46,449 nt of DNA from PALSA-1336 sp038203095 (GTDB lineage: Bacteria; Patescibacteriota; Doudnabacteria; UBA920). Position numbers and translations under genes: made by a program. Each line of letters opens with the position of its first letter. Positions within the stretch are counted from its first letter, which is position 1. The stretch spans positions 1-46,449 of the forward strand of contig JBBREH010000007.1 in the NCBI GenBank assembly GCA_038203095.1. Reading direction: 5' to 3'. Below are positions 32,119 through 39,917 of this stretch, one piece after another. The notes under the pieces are model-generated. The model ran no database searches, was not told where the DNA came from, and saw nothing but the letters and a program-made list of their open reading frames with translations.

Positions 32119-32859
32119 TTGTATTTTTTGAAATCAAAACTCTCAGCGATGTCAAATCTCAAATCTCAAATTTTAAATCTCAAATCTAGTAATGGGTTTA
32201 CCCTAATTGAATTGCTGGTCGTGATTAGTATTATGGCACTTTTGTTGACGGCAATTTCAATAAATTTATCAGGACAGCGCAGTAAACGTGATATCAAAAT
32301 TGCCCAAAATTTGTTGGTTAGCGATGTCCGTAAAATTCAGAGCTATACTCTTTCATCGAGAAATCTGGCTTCCGGCAAAAGTGCCCAGTATTATATATTA
32401 AAAATAGACCTGTCTAAACCAGGACAGTACGTTATTCAGGCAATTACCGATTCAAGCAGTCAGCCTAAGGTTGAGGATATTGAGACCATTCGTCTGCCTT
32501 CCAATATTAAGATTTTCAGTGTGACGGTTAACCGTTCGCGCTCACCGGTGGTTCAGGGATTTACCGGGACAGACTGCGCTTTGGCTGCTTTTGCGACCCC
32601 ATTCGGGAAAATTATTTTTAACAAAGGTTGTCAGCCCACCGGGACTTCCGGTACGCCGCTTTCCTTAAGCTCAGGCGATGATTATTGGGGAAAAATCGTT
32701 AATTTCCAAACAAATATAGATTGTGATGGCGCTAATAATCCTTCGGCCTGTAGTGCAAGCTCAGACTCGATAATGACTGTTGTTTTAAGTGACTCTGGCG
32801 GTAGTATGTTTAAAAGCGTCAATATAAATAGTGTGACAGGTGCGGTAACCTCTAATTAG
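32089..32859 (+). CDS. Minor pseudopilin, FimT/GspH-like
   Basis: A prepilin with FTLIELLVVISIMALLLTAI after Gly and Glu5 present; the GspH/FimT-like part (about 90 residues onward) contains SKRDIKIAQNLLVSDVRKIQ and a beta-rich C-terminus. The longest frame begins at GTG 32089 (36-residue leader); ATG 32149 gives a 16-residue leader and is equally plausible. The leader is encoded by a CAAATCT tandem repeat (32153-32187). First of four pseudopilin genes in H-I-J-K order, downstream of pilD. Confidence 0.85.
   Translation: MESISINFLILYFLKSKLSAMSNLKSQILNLKSSNGFTLIELLVVISIMALLLTAISINLSGQRSKRDIKIAQNLLVSDVRKIQSYTLSSRNLASGKSAQYYILKIDLSKPGQYVIQAITDSSSQPKVEDIETIRLPSNIKIFSVTVNRSRSPVVQGFTGTDCALAAFATPFGKIIFNKGCQPTGTSGTPLSLSSGDDYWGKIVNFQTNIDCDGANNPSACSASSDSIMTVVLSDSGGSMFKSVNINSVTGAVTSN
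32153..32187. repeat. Heptanucleotide repeat (CAAATCT), 5 copies, in the prepilin leader
   Basis: Units at 32153, 32160, 32167 (one change), 32174 (one change) and 32181. A gain or loss of one unit would shift the frame between ATG 32149 and the pilin helix. Confidence 0.8.
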
Positions 32860-32862
32860 GAT

Positions 32863-33666
32863 ATGAACAACTTAAAATCAAATGCCTTAAAAAATATTCT
32901 TTGCAGCCCGGGTCAAACTTTAATCGAAACTTTGGCCGCTATGTTCATATTGGTTACCGGCATTAGCGCGGCCGTTGGTTTGGCGATTTTTGCCTTTAAT
33001 TCTTCTTCGGCAGTTGTCAAACAAATTATTGCCACGGGACTGGCCAGGGAAGGCTTGGAAATTGTTAAAAATATGCGGGACACTAATTGGCTGCAGGACA
33101 CAATTACTACCCATGGCTGTTATAATTTTGCTTCAAACCCGGTTGGGCAAATGACAGCCGATTGTTATCAGCACTGGTTGGGGAATTCCAGCCCACCACC
33201 ACCATTTTGCCTGGATCCAACCGGTGGCAGTGCTCCGTGCGGAACTAGTCCGGTGGCATCAACAGACAATATTGTCGGTTTTGATTCCTCAACGTTTAAT
33301 TTCTTTGTAAAATATCGGAGTACAGACACTGGATTTTTAGGCTATGGGCTGACTTTTGACCCTGCCAATACCGGCACAACGGGTTTTTATAGCAGTAATC
33401 CCTCTGGTTTTGCTCCCGGTTTGTCTTGCGCCGATGGCGCGGTCAGTACCGCAGGCTTGCCGATTTCCGATTATTGCCGAAAAATTATTATTTCTAAAGA
33501 CTCTACTACTTCGCCCTATAATCAGCCAAATTTTCCATTAATTAAAGTTCAGTCCCAAGTTTGGTGGGTAGATAAAAAATGTCCGCGCGTGCCGGATTTT
33601 GCCAACGCGTCGGCCGGTTGCAGAGTTGAGCTCGACGTGTATTTGACCAATTGGAAAACTAGTTAA
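32863..33666 (+). CDS. Minor pseudopilin, PilV/GspI-like
   Basis: 267 residues. Leader ends SPG, then QTLIETLAAMFILVTGISAA with Glu5; the N1 residue is Gln rather than Phe. The helix continues as FAFNSSSAVVKQIIATGLAR with EGLEIVKNMRDTNWL, a pattern common in Patescibacteria PilV-like proteins. The globular part has several Cys (CLDPTGGSAPCG; CADGAV; DYCRK; KCPRVPDFANASAGCR) that may form disulphides. Starts three bases after the GspH-like gene. Confidence 0.85.
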   Translation: MNNLKSNALKNILCSPGQTLIETLAAMFILVTGISAAVGLAIFAFNSSSAVVKQIIATGLAREGLEIVKNMRDTNWLQDTITTHGCYNFASNPVGQMTADCYQHWLGNSSPPPPFCLDPTGGSAPCGTSPVASTDNIVGFDSSTFNFFVKYRSTDTGFLGYGLTFDPANTGTTGFYSSNPSGFAPGLSCADGAVSTAGLPISDYCRKIIISKDSTTSPYNQPNFPLIKVQSQVWWVDKKCPRVPDFANASAGCRVELDVYLTNWKTS

Positions 33667-34149
33667 CCGCAGATATTAACGCGAATCCTTTACGTAGATC
33701 ATAACGCAGATATATGGAAGAGCTATTGTATAAAGATATAACTTTTGACATCAGAGGGGCATGTTTTTGGGTTTGGAAAGAATTTGGGGGAGCCTTTAAA
33801 GAAAAGGTTGTAGACAGGGCGTTAACAATTGAATTAAAAAGACGCGGTCGTAAAGTAGAAGATCAAAAACGTCTTGATATTACTTATCAGGGTATTAAGG
33901 TTGGAACTTATGTGCCTGACAAAATTGTTGACGGTTTAGTTTTGGTAGAACTCAAGTGCAAAGAATTTTTGACCCAAGGAGACATAGATCAGTTCTGGAA
34001 ATATTTGAAAGGTTCCAATTATAAAGTTGGTCTGTTGATTAACTTTGGGCCAAAAAAATTGGAAATCAAACGAATCGTATATGATACGGCTAGACGGGCA
34101 AAAGATCCGCGTTCAGATCAGCGTAGTATATCCGCGTTAATATCAGCGG
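33667..34149. mobile_element. MITE-like insertion carrying a GxxExxY-type domain
   Basis: The 483-bp segment is bounded by imperfect terminal inverted repeats of about 47 bp (33667-33713 and 34103-34149). The outer 17 bases are CCGCAGATATTAACGCG and CGCGTTAATATCAGCGG, complementary at 16 of 17. The left end begins directly after the PilV-like stop codon and the right end stops seven codons before the pilin core. A 27-base relative of the terminal repeat lies at 41732-41758. No transposase is present. Confidence 0.65.
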
Positions 34150-34859
34150 AAAAAGCTTTTACCTTGATAGAAATAATGGTGGCAGCTATAATTTTCGCAA
34201 TTTTTATATCTTCTACGCTGGCACTATTTAATTACGTGTTAAAAATTAACCGGCGTAGTGAAGCCTTAAGACAGGCTTCGCAAGGTATGCGTAATTTTAC
34301 AGAATTTTTGGTTAAGGAGATCCGCAACGGTCAGATTGACTATTATGTTACCAACGGTCAAACTTATAGTAATTATATAAACGGTGACAGTGGCTCGCCT
34401 TGTGGTCCCCAACGTACCCCTGGCGACAGTGTCGGCGTTGGCGACAGGCCGACTTACAAAGCCCAAGAAAATAAATTAGGCATCATTACCACCGACAACC
34501 TGCAAGAATGTTTCTATTATACCGATCAAAGCGGCAGTAATTATGTCGGGGATAGTATTTTTACCGCTCCGGCCGGACAGAATTTTAAATTGGCAATAAT
34601 AAAAACCGGGGTTACAAACCCCGCTACAGGTAGAAACCAGCCCCAAATTTTAACCCCCGAAAATATGAGGGTGGATAATTTAATGTTTTTGATCCGTCCT
34701 GTTAAAGATCCTTACACTCCCGTCGGTGGATACTCCAAAGCCCAACCTTCCGTGACATTGATTGTAAAATTTGTTGTGAGCTTGCCGACAGGCGAACAAG
34801 TGCCGATTTATTATCAAACTACAATTTCATCAAATAAATATGATATACCAAATCGCTAA
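33714..34859 (+). CDS. GxxExxY-type nuclease-like domain fused to a PilW/GspJ-like pseudopilin
   Basis: 381 residues in one frame. Residues 1-125 match the GxxExxY family (EFGGAFKEKVVDRALTIELK; VPDKIVDGLVLVELKCKEF; KVGLLINFGPKKLEIKRIVY), a PD-(D/E)xK-like fold with D and ExK visible; the eponymous motif itself is degenerate. Residues 126-146 are encoded by a terminal inverted repeat. The pseudopilin starts at SAEKA|FTLIEIMVAAIIFAI with Glu5 kept but Ala, not Gly, before the cut site. No ATG, GTG or TTG lies between the element and the pilin core, so the pilin can be made from a normal start only as this fusion. In position it is the J-type minor pilin. Confidence 0.8.
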   Translation: MEELLYKDITFDIRGACFWVWKEFGGAFKEKVVDRALTIELKRRGRKVEDQKRLDITYQGIKVGTYVPDKIVDGLVLVELKCKEFLTQGDIDQFWKYLKGSNYKVGLLINFGPKKLEIKRIVYDTARRAKDPRSDQRSISALISAEKAFTLIEIMVAAIIFAIFISSTLALFNYVLKINRRSEALRQASQGMRNFTEFLVKEIRNGQIDYYVTNGQTYSNYINGDSGSPCGPQRTPGDSVGVGDRPTYKAQENKLGIITTDNLQECFYYTDQSGSNYVGDSIFTAPAGQNFKLAIIKTGVTNPATGRNQPQILTPENMRVDNLMFLIRPVKDPYTPVGGYSKAQPSVTLIVKFVVSLPTGEQVPIYYQTTISSNKYDIPNR

Positions 34860-36705
34860 GAAAATTACAAATCACAAATCACAAATCACAAATCCTGAAG
34901 CTGGCGTGACTTTAGTTTTGGGGATTTTAATTTTAGCCGCGGTGATGGCCATAAGCTTTAGTCTCGCAACAATATTATTTATTGAAGTGCGGTCATCGGC
35001 AGATCTGCTTAAGTCCGAAGCCTCAATTTATGCCTCCGGGGGCGTGGGAGAACAGGCACTGTTTAATATAAACCGTTCGGTTAGCAACCCGACTTATGTT
35101 CAAAATTTTAGTAATGGTGTTGTGTTAGCGGAGCCGCCGGCTGTTCAGCATTCAGCCAGCCCAATCTTTCCGGACAAGGTGCCCCCTGGCTCTTATTTTA
35201 ACAGTACATATAACAAATATGATTTTTGCGATTTAACAAGCGGTAGTTCTGGGTGTCAATACGGCAAAGTGACATTAAAATATATTTCAACAGGTGGGAA
35301 TGATAAATTACATGCTTATTTATGCGAATGGGACCCTAACCCGAGTAATCCGACTCAAGGCTCCTCTGGTCCGTGTTCGCAGGTTTCTCAGACCGGTTCC
35401 GTTCAGACTTATTGGAAGTCTTCCCTTAACGGTAGTTTTGACTCCGACGGTGGCGCGACACTTAGCCCCGACGATTCCGTGTCGTGGTCACTGGATTCTA
35501 GTCTTCAGCAGGAGCTGATTTTAACTAACCCTTGCACTAGCTGCAGCACAATTTATGTTTCGTTATCGACTTTTGCCGACCAGGCTGGAAATGTGCCTAA
35601 GGGTCTGCCATATGTAGGCAAAACCGCGGTTTCCATTTCTACTCAAAGCGGTTCTGTTGGCAGAAAAATTCAGGTCGTCGTGCCGGTGGGCGCGTTTTCA
35701 GGCAGCGGTAGTGGCGCGCCATCTTCCGGCTACTTGCACTACCGGACAATTTCGGTTAATGGTGGGCAAGTTTCTGGCACACAAAGCAGCTTTCCAGTAT
35801 TAATTAAAGGAACTTACGCTTATTTAGCCAACGTGGTGAATGGTGGGGAAGTGCAGTCTGCCGGTGGAGCTGACATTAAATTTACCGATAGCAGTGGCAG
35901 TCTTTTGCCGTATGAACAGGAAAAATATGTGGCAGCAACGGGTGAGATTGTCTATTGGGTTATGTTGCCGTCGCTTGCAGACAGTACGACTTTTAGGATG
36001 TATTACGACAATAGCAGTGCTACCGATGAGTCAAATAAAGCCGGCGTCTGGGATGGTAATTATAAGGGCATATGGCATCTTCCTAATGGCAGTACATTAA
36101 CGGCAAATGATTCAACTTCGGGGGCTACGAATGGAACAATAACCGGAGCAAGCCCGATTGCCGGGCAAATTGATGGCGGGGCCAGTTTTAATGGTTCAAC
36201 AGATGGCATTTCTATGACAGACAATTTTCCACTCGCCACCACAGATCTGACTATTTCTTTTTGGATAAAAAATACCGGACATTCATTTTTTTCCACCATA
36301 GTCGCCAAAGGGAATACTAATGACACTAGTTCGCATGACTGGAGCGTGACTTATAATGCTGGCAACAACAATATTTATCTAATAAGAAACGGAAATAATG
36401 TTTCTACAAGTAATGGCTCAATTCCTAATGCCTGGACTTATTTTGTCGGAACCATGTCTCCATCTAGTAGTAAAATTTATTTTAATGGTGCACTTGACAG
36501 TTCGCAGGGCGGAATTGGAATTGGTAATACATATAATACGTCCGGGCGGAAAGTTAATTTTATGAATAACAGTGTTAATGCTTCCGGTGGGGGTTTGGAT
36601 GAAGTTAGGGTGTCAAACTCTGTCCGCTCTCCGGAATGGATAACAACCGAATACAATAATCAAAGCTCGCCCGGCAGTTTTTATTCCATAGGCCTAGAGA
36701 ATTAA
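34840..36705 (+). CDS. PilX/GspK-like minor pilin with DUF2341-like and LamG domains, candidate tip adhesin
   Basis: 621 residues. Leader ends PEAG, followed by VTLVLGILILAAVMAISFSL; residue 5 is Leu, not Glu, as in GspK, which caps the pseudopilus tip. The middle contains a beta-rich domain with Cys pairs (CDLTSGSSGC; NPCTSCSTIY). From about 300 a DUF2341-like module (YRTISVNGGQ; YEQEKYVAATGEIVYWVML, split for length) and then a LamG/concanavalin-like domain (GIWHLPNGS; DNFPLATTDLTISFWIKNTG; GGLDEVRVSNSVRSPEWI) form the C-terminal half. Such domains bind glycans. The start overlaps the upstream gene by 20 bases, and the leader contains an ACAAATC repeat. Confidence 0.8.
   Translation: MIYQIAKKITNHKSQITNPEAGVTLVLGILILAAVMAISFSLATILFIEVRSSADLLKSEASIYASGGVGEQALFNINRSVSNPTYVQNFSNGVVLAEPPAVQHSASPIFPDKVPPGSYFNSTYNKYDFCDLTSGSSGCQYGKVTLKYISTGGNDKLHAYLCEWDPNPSNPTQGSSGPCSQVSQTGSVQTYWKSSLNGSFDSDGGATLSPDDSVSWSLDSSLQQELILTNPCTSCSTIYVSLSTFADQAGNVPKGLPYVGKTAVSISTQSGSVGRKIQVVVPVGAFSGSGSGAPSSGYLHYRTISVNGGQVSGTQSSFPVLIKGTYAYLANVVNGGEVQSAGGADIKFTDSSGSLLPYEQEKYVAATGEIVYWVMLPSLADSTTFRMYYDNSSATDESNKAGVWDGNYKGIWHLPNGSTLTANDSTSGATNGTITGASPIAGQIDGGASFNGSTDGISMTDNFPLATTDLTISFWIKNTGHSFFSTIVAKGNTNDTSSHDWSVTYNAGNNNIYLIRNGNNVSTSNGSIPNAWTYFVGTMSPSSSKIYFNGALDSSQGGIGIGNTYNTSGRKVNFMNNSVNASGGGLDEVRVSNSVRSPEWITTEYNNQSSPGSFYSIGLEN
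34867..34894. repeat. Heptanucleotide repeat (ACAAATC), 4 copies, in the tip-pilin leader
   Basis: Four perfect units just after the start codon; they encode the ITNHKSQITN part of the leader. Unit changes would switch the frame. Confidence 0.88.
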
Positions 36706-36756
36706 ATCAGTCTCCGCTTATAAAATGGGTAACTAAATAGGCTGATGGGTAAATCA

Positions 36757-36786
36757 AAATCGCCTGCAAAAGCAGGTGATTTTATG
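36757..36786 (+). terminator. Terminator of the pseudopilin operon
   Basis: AAATCGCCTGC and GCAGGTGATTT form an 11-bp stem with an AAAA loop, followed by a short T-rich stretch. Confidence 0.65.
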
Positions 36787-36960
36787 TATTTTTAAGTGGT
36801 CAATTTCCTTTTTAAAACCAGAGTGGTTTTAGTTCTAATTGATAAAACAGGAAATGGGCATATGCATTAGCATTTATAGACATTAGAATTGGGTTGTAAT
36901 GCCTTAACTTGTTATATCTCACGTATAATTTAACTCTTTTTCTTTGATAATGTACAAACA

Positions 36961-36991
36961 AAAAAGTAGACTTTTTAGAGGTCTACTTTTT
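36961..36991. terminator. Bidirectional terminator before the LysM gene
   Basis: AAAAAGTAGAC and GTCTACTTTTT are perfect 11-bp arms; it ends in a T-run on either strand. Confidence 0.75.
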
Positions 36992-37027
36992 GGGATTCAG
37001 ATTAGAGGGAGAATTTTAAAAAATAGA

Positions 37028-37423
37028 TTATTGTTTGGGAACTTTTATACTTTGACCAAGTTTAAGGTAGAAGGGGCTTTTTAGGTTGTTTAAGGTTGCT
37101 AGTGTCCCCCAGCTAATGTTGAATTTTTGGCTTATGTTAAATAGGGTGTCGCCTTTTTGGACTTTATAGTTGGTAAATTGAATAGAATTGGTCATCTCCG
37201 GAGTCTTAATGTCGGTGGCGCCCAGTACCTGGGGAGACAATAACACTTCTGTTGGTGGGTTTTTATGTGTCAGCATTAGCCTGGTGGCGTTAAAACCCAA
37301 ACCAACTGCTAAAATAAGGCAGAGGACAGCGGAAATTTTTAATATTTGGTTTTGAGAATAGCCTCTTCCGACTCCCAGCTTGAGCCGTGGTGAAAGTTCG
37401 AATTTTTTTGGGGAAAAAGACAT
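37028..37423 (-). CDS. LysM-domain membrane-anchored protein
   Basis: 131 residues: a basic N-terminal segment, one membrane helix (ILKISAVLCLILAVGLGF), a linker, and one C-terminal LysM domain (NYKVQKGDTLFNISQKFNIS then LYLKLGQSIKVPKQ-like end). LysM binds peptidoglycan, so the protein probably sits on the outer face of the membrane and contacts the wall. It converges with the pilus locus and diverges from ligA. Confidence 0.88.
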   Translation of the reverse strand: MSFSPKKFELSPRLKLGVGRGYSQNQILKISAVLCLILAVGLGFNATRLMLTHKNPPTEVLLSPQVLGATDIKTPEMTNSIQFTNYKVQKGDTLFNISQKFNISWGTLATLNNLKSPFYLKLGQSIKVPKQ

Positions 37424-37603
37424 GAGGAAATTTCAGAATTAAAATTTTTCCGCTTTTGGCGAATCCGCTTAAGGCGGAAGATTTAAAATTGGAGCAAAAA
37501 ACATCTCTTTTAATTAATTTTACCACATTTTATACAAGTTTGCGCTGTGGATAACATATAACTATAGCATTTGGACGGTTTAGCAAGCTCGTGAAAAATA
37601 TAC

Positions 37604-37609
37604 TATAAT
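37604..37609 (+). promoter_or_regulatory. -10 box of ligA, near-leaderless
   Basis: TATAAT at 37604-37609 is nine bases before ATG 37619; no clear -35. Confidence 0.5.
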
Positions 37610-37618
37610 TAAGTGGTT

Positions 37619-39769
37619 ATGGATACTAATCAGGCAAAAAAAAGAATAGGAAAACTACGCAAAGAAATAGAGGGCTTGCGCTACCGTTATCACGTTTTGG
37701 ATGACCCCAAGGTTACTGATGATGTCTATGATTCCTTGACCAGAGAGCTTAAGGCTTTGGAGGCGGAATTTCCCGGTCTGGTTTCGGGAGACTCACTAAT
37801 CAACCGGGTGGCCGGCAAGCCTTTGGAAAAATTTGTTAAGGTTCCACATAAGGTTAGAATGCTGTCTTTAAACGACGCTTTTTCCAAGGCAGAGCTGAAG
37901 GATTGGGAAAAGCGGATAAGGAAACTTCTGGATGTAGGGGCGGATCTTATCCGACCAACTGGAGGGAAGATGGGGTCCTCCCCTACAGGGCGACGTGTTG
38001 GGCAATTTTTTAAGATGAGTAATCAGCTTAACTATTTTTGCGAATTAAAATTAGACGGTTTAGCAGTATCCTTAATTTATGAAAAGGGATTATTAATTCG
38101 CGGTGCCACCCGAGGCGACGGTTTTGTGGGTGAAGATATTACTCAGAATTTAAAAACCATTAAATCTATCCCCATAAAATTGAACCAACCCTTTCCTGAA
38201 TATGTGGAAGTGCGTGGCGAGGCAGTAATGGCAAAAAAAGTTTTGGATGCGTTAAATAAAAAACAGGCCGCCGAGGGCAAAGTTTTATTTGCTAACACCC
38301 GGAATGCCGCGGCCGGTGGTTTGAGACAGTTGGATCCGAAGCTGGCGGCGGAACGGAATTTGGATTTTTTTGCTTACGATGTGGTTTCTGTAGGGGGCGG
38401 TCTAGACCGTTCCCTACAGAACCATTCCGATAAGCATGATTTGTTGCGGACTTTAGGTTTTAAAGTGGATGAACATGAAGCAGTTTGTAAAGATTTAGAC
38501 GAGGTAGGAAAATTTGTGGACAAAATTGAAAAATTGCGTCCCGATTTTCCATTTGGCACCGACGGGGTGGTCGTCTCGGTTGACGACTTGGCTTTGCAGA
38601 CTATTTTGGGGGTAGTGGGCAAAGCCCCAAGGTATATGGTGGCTTATAAGTATCCGGCGGAAAAAGCTACTACCATTATTACAAACATTTTTTTCAATGT
38701 TGGCAGAACTGGGGTGTTGACTCCGGTAGCAATGTTTGAGCCAACTTTGGTCGCTGGCTCAACAATATCTAAAGCAACGCTTCATAATATGGACCAGATA
38801 GACAGGCTTGATATTAGGGTTGGCGACACGGTTGTAATTCAAAAAGCCGGTGACGTGATACCGGAAGTGGTGGAGGTGTTAGTTAAGTTGAGGTCGGGCA
38901 AAGAAAAAAAAGTTAAAGCGCCGGAGAAATGTCCGGTGTGTGGAGGAGGTGTAAAACGACGGGGTGTAGGGGAGGGTTTTAAACCCTCCCAAAAAAAGGA
39001 TGGGTTAGAAGCTCATCCCTACACTGGCATGTCATCCGTGGCTTTTTATTGTGTTAACCCCAAATGTCCGGCTAAAAATAGCCGTGGCATGCAACATTTT
39101 GTCAGCGTACTCGACATTTATGAAATCGGTCCAAAAATACTGGATAGACTTCAGGAAGAAGGCTTAATTTCTGATGCCGCGGATTTATTTACCCTGAAAA
39201 AGTCTGATTTGGAAGGCTTGGAACGCTTCGGTGCAAAAAGCGCAGAAAATATAATTAAATCCATAAATGATCATCGAAAAATCAGCTTCCCAAAATTTAT
39301 TTATGCTCTGGGCATATTGCACGTGGGCGAGCAAACGGCTGAAGATTTGGCTGTCAGTTTTGCCACGCTTGATAAATTAATCGCGGCTTCGGTAGAAGAA
39401 ATTAATAATATAGAAAATATCGGCCCCGTGGTTTCACAAAGCGTATATAATTATTTTCACGCCCAAGAAAATTTAAAATTTGTAAAAAAGTTGCTTGACA
39501 ATGGAGTTGTAATTGAAAGTCAAAGGTTAAATGTTGAAGGTCAAAGGTTACAGGGCAGAACTTTTGTTATTACCGGCAGCTTGGAAACAATGTCCCGCGA
39601 AGCAGCCCGGGCAAAAATAAAGGAGCTTGGGGGCAAAACCAGCGAATCTGTTTCCAAACAAACCTCTTATGTGGTGGTTGGCAAAGAGCCGGGGAGCAAG
39701 TATAATAAAGCCTTGGAATTAGGCGTGGAGATTTTAGACGAACAAAGATTTTTAGAGTTAATAAGATAG
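37619..39769 (+). CDS. ligA: NAD+-dependent DNA ligase
   Basis: 716 residues from ATG 37619 (GTG 37613 would add two). Domain order: Ia (YRYHVLDDPKVTDDVYDSL), adenylation with Lys144 in CELKLDGLAVSLIYEKG, OB fold, four-Cys zinc finger, helix-hairpin-helix (GLERFGAKSAENI; IENIGPVVSQSV) and BRCT (GRTFVITGSLETMSREAAR). It seals nicks in replication and repair using NAD+. It is about 45 residues longer than usual, and the excess sits where three palindromic repeats are inserted in frame: residues about 106-123, 257-267 and 449-469. The third separates the two Cys pairs of the zinc finger. Confidence 0.97.
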   Translation: MDTNQAKKRIGKLRKEIEGLRYRYHVLDDPKVTDDVYDSLTRELKALEAEFPGLVSGDSLINRVAGKPLEKFVKVPHKVRMLSLNDAFSKAELKDWEKRIRKLLDVGADLIRPTGGKMGSSPTGRRVGQFFKMSNQLNYFCELKLDGLAVSLIYEKGLLIRGATRGDGFVGEDITQNLKTIKSIPIKLNQPFPEYVEVRGEAVMAKKVLDALNKKQAAEGKVLFANTRNAAAGGLRQLDPKLAAERNLDFFAYDVVSVGGGLDRSLQNHSDKHDLLRTLGFKVDEHEAVCKDLDEVGKFVDKIEKLRPDFPFGTDGVVVSVDDLALQTILGVVGKAPRYMVAYKYPAEKATTIITNIFFNVGRTGVLTPVAMFEPTLVAGSTISKATLHNMDQIDRLDIRVGDTVVIQKAGDVIPEVVEVLVKLRSGKEKKVKAPEKCPVCGGGVKRRGVGEGFKPSQKKDGLEAHPYTGMSSVAFYCVNPKCPAKNSRGMQHFVSVLDIYEIGPKILDRLQEEGLISDAADLFTLKKSDLEGLERFGAKSAENIIKSINDHRKISFPKFIYALGILHVGEQTAEDLAVSFATLDKLIAASVEEINNIENIGPVVSQSVYNYFHAQENLKFVKKLLDNGVVIESQRLNVEGQRLQGRTFVITGSLETMSREAARAKIKELGGKTSESVSKQTSYVVVGKEPGSKYNKALELGVEILDEQRFLELIR
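37934..37987. repeat. Palindromic element 1 inside ligA
   Basis: Ends GTAGGGG (37934-37940) and CCCCTAC (37980-37986) are complementary; an inner CGGAT/ATCCG hairpin follows the left end. Inserted in frame just before the adenylation Lys region. Confidence 0.65.
38388..38419. repeat. Palindromic element 2 inside ligA
   Basis: A 32-bp near-perfect palindrome: CTGTAGGG...CCCTACAG with the centre GGTCTAGACC (38399-38408). Confidence 0.8.
38964..39024. repeat. Palindromic element 3 inside ligA
   Basis: Outer GTGTAGGG (38964-38971) and CCCTACAC (39017-39024), with an inner perfect hairpin GGGAGGGTTT/AAACCCTCCC (38970-38990) and GGATG/CATCC arms. Confidence 0.75.
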
Positions 39770-39886
39770 TTATCTGAAATTAAAATTACGATATTAAAAA
39801 TATTAGAAAAACTTGAAAAAGCCGAAGATTTACCCAGTAATAGCAGGGCTGATAGGATAAGAGAAAAGCTCGTCGAAATTAAGTAA
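39770..39886 (+). other. In-frame open segment directly after the ligA stop
   Basis: After the ligA TAG the same frame stays open for 38 codons to TAA 39884-39886. It encodes ITILKILEKLEKAEDLPSNS then RADRIREKLVEIK, a protein-like amphipathic sequence. There is no ATG, GTG or TTG, so it would need stop read-through or an ATT start, or it is a remnant. Confidence 0.4.
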
Positions 39887-39917
39887 CTTTTTATAAGAAG
39901 GCAGAATTTTAAAGTGT

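Larger units (their letters stand above)
36706..37027. other. Non-coding gap with two terminators between the pilus locus and the LysM gene
   Basis: No convincing ORF. Besides the two terminators listed separately the gap holds AT-rich sequence and an isolated TATAAT (36924-36929) without a matching -35. Confidence 0.6.
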
